Shown: positions 25,962-32,829 of the stretch, piece after piece | How positions within the stretch are numbered: position 1 is the stretch's first letter | How the letters are laid out: each line of letters opens with the position of its first letter | DNA from: an uncultured Trueperaceae bacterium | GTDB lineage: Bacteria; Deinococcota; Deinococci; Deinococcales; Trueperaceae | NCBI GenBank assembly: GCA_937907415.1 | Contig: CALCHY010000047.1 | Location: forward strand, 1 to 32,829 | Direction: 5' to 3' | DNA: 32,829 nt | Translations under genes and position numbers: made by a program | Notes under the pieces: generated by a model | Told to the model about the DNA's origin: nothing | What the model saw: only the letters and a program-made list of their open reading frames with translations | The model's database searches: none

Positions 25962-26050
25962 CTTCGTACTCCCTCCTGTGTCGTGGGAGCCGCTACGACG
26001 CGTACCGCGACTCGCACACGTAGTGCGAGTCTCGACTTCTCCCTCCCCCC

Positions 26051-26074
26051 GGGGGTAGGGTCAAAGGTCCCTGA
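26051..26074. promoter_or_regulatory. Operator site 2 of the GGWCANNNGTCCC family, nosZ-oxidase divergent region
   Basis: The sequence GGGGGTAGGGTCAAAGGTCC, with CTGA after it, contains the dyad GGGTCAAAGGTCCC (26058-26071), matching the palindrome at 22130-22155 in core and left flank (GGGGTAGGG). It lies between nosZ (start 25961, minus) and the multicopper oxidase (start 26189, plus) and could regulate either or both. No clear -10 hexamer is seen at the expected distance. Confidence 0.6.
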
Positions 26075-26188
26075 ACATCGCTGCTGGTTTGTCGACGGGT
26101 CAGCTCTCGCCGATGAGGGGCTCCCGAGGCGGGCGACCCTGATACTGGCTTTACATGAGCATAATAGTCTCCTGCGGAAGGAGGTCAG

Positions 26189-27760
26189 GTGACCATCTCT
26201 CGTAGGCGGTTCCTCAAGTTGACAGGGCTCGGACTGGCGGCTGGCGCGGTCGGCGGCCGCTTCCTCCCGCTGGTCGATGCGGTGGCCTCCGCCCAGGGCG
26301 TGGGGCTCGCCTCCCCGGTGGAGTTGGGCAGGCGGCCGGGTCCCGGCGTGGTGCGCTTCGACCTGGCGGCGAGCCCGGCGACGGTGTCGGTGGCTGGGCG
26401 CACGGCCCGCCTATGGACGTACAACGGTGGTTTCCCCGGGCCGACGTTGAGGCTTTGGGAGGGTGACCGGGTGGAGCTGAGGTTCAGCAACGGCCTGCCC
26501 GAGGTGACCAACCTCCACTTCCACGGCTTGCACATCCCCCCTACGGGGAACGGTGACAACGTGTTCCGGCAGGTGGCTCCTGGCGAGACGGCACTATACG
26601 AGTTCTCGGTGCCCGAGGGCTCGGCCGGCACGTTCTGGTATCACCCGCACGTGCACGGCACGGTCGCCTCCCAGCTATTCCGCGGATTGGCAGGCGCAAT
26701 CGTCGTCGAGGGCCCCGCCGACGCGGTCTTCGGCGACCTGCCGGAACAGCTCCTGGTGCTCAAGGACTTCGAGTTCAACGCTCGCGGTGACGTCGCGCCC
26801 CACGGCATGATGGACTGGTCCATGGGCCGCGAGGGCAGCCTGGTGACCGTCAACGGCGAGGAGTCGCCGAGCGTGGAGGTGTCCGGTGGCGCGCTGCGGC
26901 TGAGGCTCCTCAACGCCTCCAACGCACGCTACTACCGACTGGCGATACCGAGCTCCGAGATCACCGTCATCGCCAGCGATGGCGGCTTCGTGGCGAAGCC
27001 GTATCGCGCGACCGAGCTGCTGCTAGCGCCCGGCGAGCGCTATGAGGTCGTGGCGAGCTTCCCGAGCCCGGGAGAGTACCATCTCGTCACCTTGCCATAT
27101 GACAGGGCGCCGGAGGACGACATGGCGGCGATGGGCGGCATGGCGGGGATGGGCGGCACGGCGGGGATGGGCGGCATGGCGGGCATGCCTGGCATGGGTC
27201 AGGGCGCCGAGGGCGGCGGCATGGGGGCGATGCCGGGACACGACATGGGTGCGCCCGGGATGGGCATGCCGGGCGGGGCGCCCCCCGCGTACTCAGCCGC
27301 GGCCCCGCTCACGCGCTTCGTCGTGAGGGAGTCAGGCGACTACGTCCCGCCGCGGACGCTCGCCGCCATCGAGCCTTTGAGGCGGGCGGACGCGGTGATC
27401 AGCCGGCGCCTCGTGCTCGCCGAGGACATGGCCGCCGCACGGTTCTTCATCGACGGCAAGGAGTTCGATCCCGACCGGGTCGACGTCGCTCCGAGGCTGG
27501 GTACCGTGGAGCACTGGGAGATCGTGAACGACACCGGCATGGACCACCCGATGCATCTGCACGTGCACCCCTTCCAGCTACTGGCAGGTGATGGAACGGA
27601 TGAGGGCCGGCGGGAGTGGAAGGACGTCGTGAACGTCCCGGCGCGAGGCAGCGTCGAGATACTCGTGCCGTTCCGCGACTTCGTAGGCAAGACCGTCTTC
27701 CACTGCCACGTGGTCGAGCACGAGGACAGGGGCATGATGAGCGTCGTGGACGTCCGCTAG
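26189..27760 (+). CDS. Tat-exported multicopper oxidase (CueO-like) with Met-rich insert
   Basis: The 523-residue protein has a twin-arginine signal (SRRRFLKLTG at 4-13) and three cupredoxin domains. The trinuclear copper ligands appear in LHFHGLH (His110, His112) and WYHPHVHG (His152, His154) and in HPMHLHVHPF. The last motif HCHVVEHEDRGMM holds the type 1 site: Cys506, His511 and axial Met516. A Gly/Met-rich loop of about 55 residues (near 311-365, units of MGGMAGMGG type) resembles the copper-sensing insert of CueO. It probably oxidises Cu(I) in the periplasm as copper defence. The start is GTG with AAGGAGGT five to seven bases upstream. It diverges from nosZ. Confidence 0.93.
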   Translation: MTISRRRFLKLTGLGLAAGAVGGRFLPLVDAVASAQGVGLASPVELGRRPGPGVVRFDLAASPATVSVAGRTARLWTYNGGFPGPTLRLWEGDRVELRFSNGLPEVTNLHFHGLHIPPTGNGDNVFRQVAPGETALYEFSVPEGSAGTFWYHPHVHGTVASQLFRGLAGAIVVEGPADAVFGDLPEQLLVLKDFEFNARGDVAPHGMMDWSMGREGSLVTVNGEESPSVEVSGGALRLRLLNASNARYYRLAIPSSEITVIASDGGFVAKPYRATELLLAPGERYEVVASFPSPGEYHLVTLPYDRAPEDDMAAMGGMAGMGGTAGMGGMAGMPGMGQGAEGGGMGAMPGHDMGAPGMGMPGGAPPAYSAAAPLTRFVVRESGDYVPPRTLAAIEPLRRADAVISRRLVLAEDMAAARFFIDGKEFDPDRVDVAPRLGTVEHWEIVNDTGMDHPMHLHVHPFQLLAGDGTDEGRREWKDVVNVPARGSVEILVPFRDFVGKTVFHCHVVEHEDRGMMSVVDVR

Positions 27761-27788
27761 TGGACCTACACGCCGGGGGCGGCTCGGC

Positions 27789-29468
27789 TCAGCGCCAGGG
27801 TCGGCGGCGGGGTGGGTCGCCTCGAGCCATGCCGATCAGGTAGGCGCCCAGTACCAGCGTCGCGATCAGTAGCCCTCCAAACACCCATCCCGCCCACCGC
27901 TCCCAGCCGGGCGGGTGGTAGACGACCATCAGCAACGACAGGGCTAGCACGATGGCGATGACCGGCCCGCTTAGGCGCAGACTGGCGGCGATGCTCTTGA
28001 GTTCCTCGCGGAGATCGCGGTCTTCGAGCCTCGCGTGGAGCACGAGCTCGTCTCGGTCCAGCCTGCCGCCCACTCGCCGCAAGCTCGCGGGACCCTCCTC
28101 GACGAGGTAGAGGAGATCGAGGGCGGCATCGCGCAGGCCAGTGGCCACGTTCTCGGGGCTGAACCGGTCGACGAGCGCCCGCCAGAAGAGCGGCTTGAGG
28201 AGCGGCGCCAGTCGGAAGCCCGGGTCTAGCTGCCGGCCGACCCCTTCAGCCATCAGGATGGTCTTGGTGAACAGCGCGAGGTGGGTCGGCAGCCTCAGTC
28301 GGTGAGCGCGGATGATGGCGAGGAGCTGATCGAGGACGTCCCCCATGGGTATCTCTCCCAGCGGCGCCTCGACGTACTCGGCGAGCAGTCGCCCCAGGTC
28401 GACCTCGAGCGCCGTCGCTTGACGGCGCGAGACCTCGACCCCCAGGTCGATCAAGCGTTCCGTTGCACGCCTGCCGTCTGACTCCACGACGGCAAGCACC
28501 AGTTCCAGGATGCGGTGTCGCTCGGCGCGGCCGAGGCGCCCCATCATGCCGAAGTCCAGGAGTACCAGCTCCCCTTGCGCTGTGACCCGGAAGTTGCCCG
28601 GGTGGGGATCGGCGTGGAAGTGACCCCATTCGAGCGCCGAGCGGAACAGCAGACGGGCGAGGCGGCGCGCCAGTTCGGCCGGATCCATGGCCAGTCCTGC
28701 GAGCCCCGCAACGTCGTCGACGCGGAAGCCCCCCACGAACTCGAGCGTGAGAACCTTTGGTCCTGACAGCGCGGGGTAGACGCGCGGGACCCGGACGCCG
28801 GCGTCGTTCCCTAGCATCCTGGCGAAGCGTGTCAGGTTCTGTCGCTCGCGCATGTAATCGAGCTCCGCGACGATGGTGCTGGAGAACTCCGCCACCAAGG
28901 CTTCGGGGTCGTATGGCCGCCAGGCCTCCCTCGCCGCGGCCCTGCGAGCCAGGCCATGCAGCACGGCGAGGTCGAGCTTCACCTGCGAACGTACGCCCGG
29001 CCGCTGCACCTTGACGACGACTTCCTCCCCGCTCGGCAGCGTCGCCCGGTGCACCTGAGCGAGCGACGCCGCGGCGAGCGGTACCGGATCGATGCCGGCA
29101 AGGAGGTCCCTGCCCGCCGCTCCCAGCTCCCGCTCGATCTTGGCCTCGACCTGTCCCCACGGGACCGCGGGCGCCTGCTCCTGGAGCTTGGCGAGCTCGG
29201 CGGCCCAATCGCCGGGCACCAGGTCGGGTCGGGTGGACAGGATCTGGCCGAGCTTGATGAAGGTGGGCCCCAGCTCCTCGAGGGCCAGGCGCAGGTGGTC
29301 GGCGCGGGTGTACGGGTCGGAGCGCCGAGGATGACCGACCAGGCCGCGGTGGAAGGGCAGGGAGCGCACCAGCCCCACCTCGGCCGTCCAGTAGCCGAGA
29401 CCGTGACGTGACAGCACGGCAGCGATCTCGCGGTAGCGGCGGAGGACGGCTTGGCGGGTCGCGATCAT
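27789..29468 (-). CDS. ABC1/UbiB-family atypical kinase, membrane-anchored
   Basis: The 559-residue protein is of the ADCK/UbiB family, which supports quinone synthesis through an ATP-dependent role. Family motifs are in order: FIKLGQILSTRPDLVP (the KxGQ motif), the Ala-rich loop PLAAASLAQVH, the ATP-site Lys in VVVKVQRPGV, ELDYMRERQN, HADPHPGNF (catalytic Asp and Asn) and LLDFGMMGR (metal-binding DFG). Two membrane helices end the protein (about 495-550). It follows the copper ATPase by 52 bases on the same strand, probably in one operon. The link to copper is not obvious; a quinone role for the respiratory genes here is an inference. Confidence 0.93.
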   Translation of the reverse strand: MIATRQAVLRRYREIAAVLSRHGLGYWTAEVGLVRSLPFHRGLVGHPRRSDPYTRADHLRLALEELGPTFIKLGQILSTRPDLVPGDWAAELAKLQEQAPAVPWGQVEAKIERELGAAGRDLLAGIDPVPLAAASLAQVHRATLPSGEEVVVKVQRPGVRSQVKLDLAVLHGLARRAAAREAWRPYDPEALVAEFSSTIVAELDYMRERQNLTRFARMLGNDAGVRVPRVYPALSGPKVLTLEFVGGFRVDDVAGLAGLAMDPAELARRLARLLFRSALEWGHFHADPHPGNFRVTAQGELVLLDFGMMGRLGRAERHRILELVLAVVESDGRRATERLIDLGVEVSRRQATALEVDLGRLLAEYVEAPLGEIPMGDVLDQLLAIIRAHRLRLPTHLALFTKTILMAEGVGRQLDPGFRLAPLLKPLFWRALVDRFSPENVATGLRDAALDLLYLVEEGPASLRRVGGRLDRDELVLHARLEDRDLREELKSIAASLRLSGPVIAIVLALSLLMVVYHPPGWERWAGWVFGGLLIATLVLGAYLIGMARGDPPRRRPWR

Positions 29469-29520
29469 CGTCGGTCGAGCGACGTCGTGGCGATCACGAT
29501 CGACGTCCTTCGTTCCCTCC

Positions 29521-32007
29521 TCAGGCCGGCACCGGTGCCGGCTGGCTGGCGTCGGTGATGGGACGGCTGCGCTGGATCCCGGGCAGCTTAGTGTTCTTGA
29601 GCAGGACGGCGTTGACGGCGACCAGCAGCGAGCTGCCTGCCATCGTCAGGGCCGCGATCTCGGGCCGCAACAGCAGCCCCAGGGAAGGGTAAAGGAGACC
29701 GGCCGCGATAGGGAACGCGACCGCGTTGTAGCCGACTGCCCAGAAGAGATTCTGACGCATCTTGCGCACGGTAGCTCTGGAGAGCGCGATGGCACCGATC
29801 ACGTCGAAGGGGTCGGACTTCATCAGCACGACGTCAGCCGTCTCCAAGGCCACGTCGGTTCCGGCTCCGATCGCGATGCCAACGTCCGCCTGGGCCAACG
29901 CCGGCGCGTCGTTGATGCCGTCTCCCACCATGGCGACCTTCTTACCTTGGCTCTGCAGCTCCCTGACCTTCTCGGCCTTGTCGGCAGGCAGAACCTCGGC
30001 GAAGACGGTATCGAGCCCCAGCTCGTCGGCGATGCGCGCGGCGGTTGCCCGGTTGTCGCCGGTGAGCATGGCCACCTGCACGCCGAGCCTCCGGAGCTCC
30101 TCCACGGCCGCCCTCGCGGTCGGCCTGATCGTGTCGGCTATGGCGATGATACCCGCGGCCCGGCCGTCCACCGCGGCGTGGATCACCGTGCGGCCGGCGC
30201 CCTCGAGACTGCTCGCCTGGTCGGAGAGGTCGCCGAGGTCGATGCCGCGGTCTCGCATCAGCTTGCGGTTTCCCACCAGCAAACTACGGCCTCCCACCAG
30301 CGCCTCGAGGCCGTGGCCCGGGATCGCTTGGAAGTCGCTCGTCGCGGCCGGGCTCAGGCCACGCTCGCGCGCGTAATCGACGACGGCGCGGGCCAGCGGA
30401 TGCTCGCTGGCCTGCTCGGCGGACGCGACGAGCCGGAGAAACTCCCCTTCTTGCTCGGGCCGCGTCGCCGCGTCCGCCAGCGTCACCTCCACCACCCGCG
30501 GCTCGCCCATGGTCAGGGTACCGGTCTTGTCGAAGATGACCGCCTTGACCTTCGAGGCCTGCTCCAGGGCGGTGGCGTTCTTGTAGAGGATGCCGTTGAT
30601 CGCTCCCAGGCCGGTGCCGACCATGACCGCGGTGGGGGTGGCCAGTCCCAGCGCATCCGGGCACGCGATGATGACGACGGTGATGGCGAGCGTCATGGCG
30701 AAGACCAACGGCGTGATGTCCGGCGGGATCAACGCGGTACCGAAGAGGTACCAGCCCAGGAAGGTGGCCAAGCCGAACACCACGGCCGCCGCGACCAGCC
30801 ACTGTGCAGCCTGGTCGGCGAGACGCTGCGCCGGCGCCTTGGAGTTCTGGGCGGTCTGCACGAGTTTGACGATCTGCGCCAAGGCGGTGTCGGCCCCCAC
30901 GCGGGTGGCGCGGAAGCGGAAGGTCCCGGTCTTGTTGATGGTGGCGCCGATCACCTCGTCACCGGGTTTCTTGGAGACCGGCACGCTTTCGCCGGTGATC
31001 ATCGCTTGGTCGACGCTCGACTCCCCCTCCAGCACGACCCCGTCCACCGGGATCTTGTTGCCAGGACGGATGAGCACCACCTCGCCCCGCACGATCTCGG
31101 AGGTCCGGACCTCCACGGGAACGCCGTCACGGACGACGGTGGCCTTTGGCGGGGTGAGGTCGAGTAGCGCCCTGATCGCGTCCGAGGCGCCCGCCCTGGC
31201 GCGCATCTCCATCCAGTGGCCGAAGAGCACGAACGTCAAGAGGACCACCGCGGCCTCGTAGAAGACTTCGGCTTCGAAGAAGAAGGTGGCGCCGACGCTG
31301 AAGAGGTAGCCGGTCCCCACCGACAGCGCCACCAGCACCGACATATCCAGCGTGCGCCTCGAGAGGGCGCGGTAGGCCCCGACGAAGAAGATCTGACCGC
31401 CCCAGAGCACGGCCGGGGTGGCGAGGGCGAAGAGCAGGACGTCGGCGGGAATGCCGGGAGGCAAGGGCAGGCGCAGCCTGAACACCTCGGTGGCGAGCGC
31501 CGAGTAGAGGAACACAGGAATCGCGAGCAGGAAAGTGACCCAGAACCGCGCGCGGATCTCACGCACCATCTTCTCCATGCTGCGCCCCATGGCGTGGCCC
31601 ATCTCGTGCGCCAACTGCTCTGACTCGCCCGAGACCGCCTGGGTGGGCCCATGTCCGGCGTCCGACCCGGGCCCGTGGGGTCCTGTCGGAGCGCCCTCGC
31701 TGGTCGCGACGCGGTCGACAGTGGATCCGTGCGGGGCGGGCGACTGGTGCACCGCCGTGACGCCCGGACCGTCCTGCACTGGTGGCGCGGGGAGCACCGC
31801 GCCTCCGCCGTGGTAGCCGGCGCGCTCTATCAGCAGGCGGACGTCCTCCAGCGTCAGCCTAGCCTCGTCGTAGACCACCGTGACCGTGCCGTTCAGGTAG
31901 TTGGCGGCCGCTTTCTCGATGCCCCGTTGCCTGCGCAGGAAGCTCTCGAGTGCCGGTCCGGAGCTACCGCGGAGCATCCCGCCTGCTTCGAGCGTGACCG
32001 TCGTCAT
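29521..32007 (-). CDS. copB: Copper-type P1B ATPase (CopB-like) with CPD membrane motif
   Basis: The 828-residue metal-exporting ATPase has an N-terminal HMA-like fold (1-70) without a CxxC pair, then a His-containing linker ([14 protein letters not shown]) and eight helices. Catalytic parts are intact: [17 protein letters not shown] (actuator), Asp493 in [11 protein letters not shown] (phosphorylation) and [16 protein letters not shown] (hinge). The membrane metal motif is CPD at Cys449 ([13 protein letters not shown]), not CPC of CopA or CPH of CopB. Overall length and the His-rich N-terminus still favour the CopB side. I chose ATG 32007 with GGAGGAG eight bases upstream over longer upstream starts. 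It lies downstream of two small membrane genes and upstream of the UbiB-like gene. Confidence 0.9.
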   Translation of the reverse strand: MTTVTLEAGGMLRGSSGPALESFLRRQRGIEKAAANYLNGTVTVVYDEARLTLEDVRLLIERAGYHGGGAVLPAPPVQDGPGVTAVHQSPAPHGSTVDRVATSEGAPTGPHGPGSDAGHGPTQAVSGESEQLAHEMGHAMGRSMEKMVREIRARFWVTFLLAIPVFLYSALATEVFRLRLPLPPGIPADVLLFALATPAVLWGGQIFFVGAYRALSRRTLDMSVLVALSVGTGYLFSVGATFFFEAEVFYEAAVVLLTFVLFGHWMEMRARAGASDAIRALLDLTPPKATVVRDGVPVEVRTSEIVRGEVVLIRPGNKIPVDGVVLEGESSVDQAMITGESVPVSKKPGDEVIGATINKTGTFRFRATRVGADTALAQIVKLVQTAQNSKAPAQRLADQAAQWLVAAAVVFGLATFLGWYLFGTALIPPDITPLVFAMTLAITVVIIACPDALGLATPTAVMVGTGLGAINGILYKNATALEQASKVKAVIFDKTGTLTMGEPRVVEVTLADAATRPEQEGEFLRLVASAEQASEHPLARAVVDYARERGLSPAATSDFQAIPGHGLEALVGGRSLLVGNRKLMRDRGIDLGDLSDQASSLEGAGRTVIHAAVDGRAAGIIAIADTIRPTARAAVEELRRLGVQVAMLTGDNRATAARIADELGLDTVFAEVLPADKAEKVRELQSQGKKVAMVGDGINDAPALAQADVGIAIGAGTDVALETADVVLMKSDPFDVIGAIALSRATVRKMRQNLFWAVGYNAVAFPIAAGLLYPSLGLLLRPEIAALTMAGSSLLVAVNAVLLKNTKLPGIQRSRPITDASQPAPVPA

Positions 32008-32077
32008 ATCAGGGTCTCCTCCACGCGCTCCGGGCGGCGGCTGTCGACGTGTGCCGGCGCAGGGCACATAATAACCG

Positions 32078-32332
32078 TCATCTCCCGGGCCGGCCATGCT
32101 GGTGCTCGACGTTAGGGGGCGCGCCGGCCGCGCCGTGACCGCCGTGGCCGCCGTGCATGAACAGGTGCAGCAGTGGGCAGGCGGCGATCACGAGGAAGGG
32201 CAGCGCACGCAGTGTGTGGGCAGGGTGCTGAACGACGAGGAAGACTGCCGCGCCCGCGGCGATCACGACCGCCGCGCGCACGAGGGGGGAGCGGAGCCAA
32301 CCGCGTACCAAGCCCAACGCGTGACCGCTCAT
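32078..32332 (-). CDS. Small DUF2933-like membrane protein with His-rich tail
   Basis: The 84-residue protein has two hydrophobic segments (about 18-33 and 40-55) followed by a His/Gly-rich tail ([19 protein letters not shown]). This layout is that of the DUF2933 family, often found beside copper transporters. The tail could bind copper. It starts at ATG 32332, overlapping the upstream stop (ATGA), with GAGGAG six bases before it. It lies about 70 bases ahead of the copper ATPase in the same operon. Confidence 0.75.
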   Translation of the reverse strand: MSGHALGLVRGWLRSPLVRAAVVIAAGAAVFLVVQHPAHTLRALPFLVIAACPLLHLFMHGGHGGHGAAGAPPNVEHQHGRPGR

Positions 32333-32538
32333 CGCGGCTCCTCGACGACCACGACAGCGAGCGCCGCGCGCGGCTCGCCGGCGCGTATGCGGCGCAAGAC
32401 CGCAAGGCCAGAGACTATGAGGCCGAGAGCGCCCACCAAGCTTGGCGGGCCCGGAAGCGCCGCGACGCTCCCAAGAGCCGCGGTAATGCTCATGACGACC
32501 ATCGATGAGATCAAGAAGACTGGCGGCGAAGCGCTCAT
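32329..32538 (-). CDS. Small two-helix membrane protein, unknown function
   Basis: The 69-residue protein has two hydrophobic helices (about 6-26 and 33-48) and a short basic then acidic tail. I do not recognise a family. It starts at ATG 32538 with GAGGAG eight bases upstream and overlaps the His-rich protein gene by four bases. It is the first gene of the copper-ATPase operon, about 160 bases downstream of the predicted transcription start. Confidence 0.7.
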   Translation of the reverse strand: MSASPPVFLISSMVVMSITAALGSVAALPGPPSLVGALGLIVSGLAVLRRIRAGEPRAALAVVVVEEPR

Positions 32539-32650
32539 GCTGGGGTCTCCTCACAGGAGGCGAGCGGAGCTCGGCGGCAGATCGGAGAGTCGCTAGCTGC
32601 GCGGTGCCGTCGTTCACTACCGGGTAGGCAGCGTCGTCCGGACGTCAGCC

Positions 32651-32746
32651 GGCACCGATCCGCCGGGCGGTGCGCCGCGCTCATTCGGCGCCTCCGCTAC
32701 CGCCATTATCCCCCCCATCTGGAGTGGGGTATGGACATTAGTCCCG
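32651..32746 (-). promoter_or_regulatory. Duplicated promoter-leader block, copy B
   Basis: This is the second copy of the 96-base block. On the minus strand it has the dyad GGGACTAATGTCC (32745-32733), ACCCC and GGGG arms in the spacer, the -10 box GATAAT (32710-32705) and the conserved hairpin leader. Dyad-to--10 spacing is identical to copy A. Of the 65 leader-side bases 61 agree with copy A; in the spacer and dyad 21 of 31 agree. It drives the operon of two small membrane proteins, the copper ATPase and probably the UbiB-like gene. Confidence 0.75.
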
Positions 32747-32754
32747 AGCACGAG

Positions 32755-32829
32755 CTACACCCCAAGCGTCGACAGGTCGGTGCGGCGCAGCAACATGGCG
32801 TTGAGCGCAATGGGTCGCCTTGGAGAGCT
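32755..32829 (-). pseudogene. Second P-type ATPase tail remnant, at window edge
   Basis: On the minus strand the last 75 bases encode LSKAT (the family has LSKA-YRKM) and then, after an internal deletion and frame change, [18 protein letters not shown] and a stop. It resembles the end of the remnant at 5502-5942 ([11 protein letters not shown]) more than the intact gene here ([12 protein letters not shown]). The rest, if any, lies beyond the window. It sits immediately upstream of the copper-operon promoter. Confidence 0.75.

Noticed and set aside
26149..26165. TTTACA and CATAAT ahead of the multicopper oxidase as a promoter
   Set aside because: The two boxes are only about 5 bases apart, which cannot form a sigma-70 promoter; a CATAAT -10 alone remains possible.

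Overview
The window is high-GC bacterial DNA with tightly packed genes, many of which overlap by the 4-base ATGA or GTGA pattern. I could not identify the organism. A pdxS-pdxT pair, Sec-exported (clade II type) nitrous oxide reductase, a GH57 glycosidase and high GC would fit a Deinococcota (Trueperaceae-like) or similar thermotolerant lineage, but this is inference only. Six degraded genes (an rbsC-like fragment, pdxT, two P-type ATPase remnants, a CcdA/DsbD-type gene and a GlnQ-type ATPase) show that the region has been heavily rearranged.

Layout. Bases 1-4058 are a lower-GC mobile segment: an ABC-permease fragment at the window edge, an IS256-family transposase (minus strand) and a tyrosine recombinase (plus strand). 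Bases 4059-5470 carry intact pdxS followed by a pdxT that has lost its catalytic Cys through an internal deletion. Bases 5502-8388 hold a broken copper-ATPase tail, a two-gene membrane/hydrolase-like unit of unknown role and a broken CcdA-type gene. A small YHS protein (8541) then precedes an eight-gene complex I-like operon (8817-17508): nuoA, a NuoB-NuoD fusion, nuoH, nuoJ, nuoK, nuoL, nuoM, nuoN. The fusion has no Fe-S cysteines, has lost the quinone-site His and Tyr, and carries a 112-residue linker with 12 His and 12 Met. No nuoC, E, F, G or I is present. Convergent to it is a minus-strand operon (22020 to 17659): LRV/HEAT-like repeat protein, patatin-like lipase, GH57 glycosidase and SHOCT protein.

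The right third is a copper and nitrous oxide region: a YHS protein, a NosB-like membrane protein, nosZ, a Tat-exported multicopper oxidase, an ABC1/UbiB-family kinase, a CopB-like P-type ATPase with an unusual CPD motif, and two small membrane proteins, one His-rich. The nos maturation genes nosDFYL are not in the window.

Regulation. A shared dyad, GGWCANNNGTCCC, occurs four times, each time upstream of one of the minus-strand operons (repeat protein/lipase/GH57, YHS, nosZ, copper ATPase). Two of the four copies lie in a 96-base block that is about 85% identical between the YHS and copper-ATPase operons. In both copies the dyad centre is 31.5 bases from a GATAAT -10 box, the geometry of a class II CRP/FNR-type activated promoter, followed by a conserved hairpin leader. 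This suggests a common regulon for copper handling and N2O respiration, possibly including the glycosidase operon.

The best candidate for an undescribed system is the Fe-S-free, metal-linker complex I-like machine: the proton-channel subunits look largely intact but the redox and quinone sites look dismantled.
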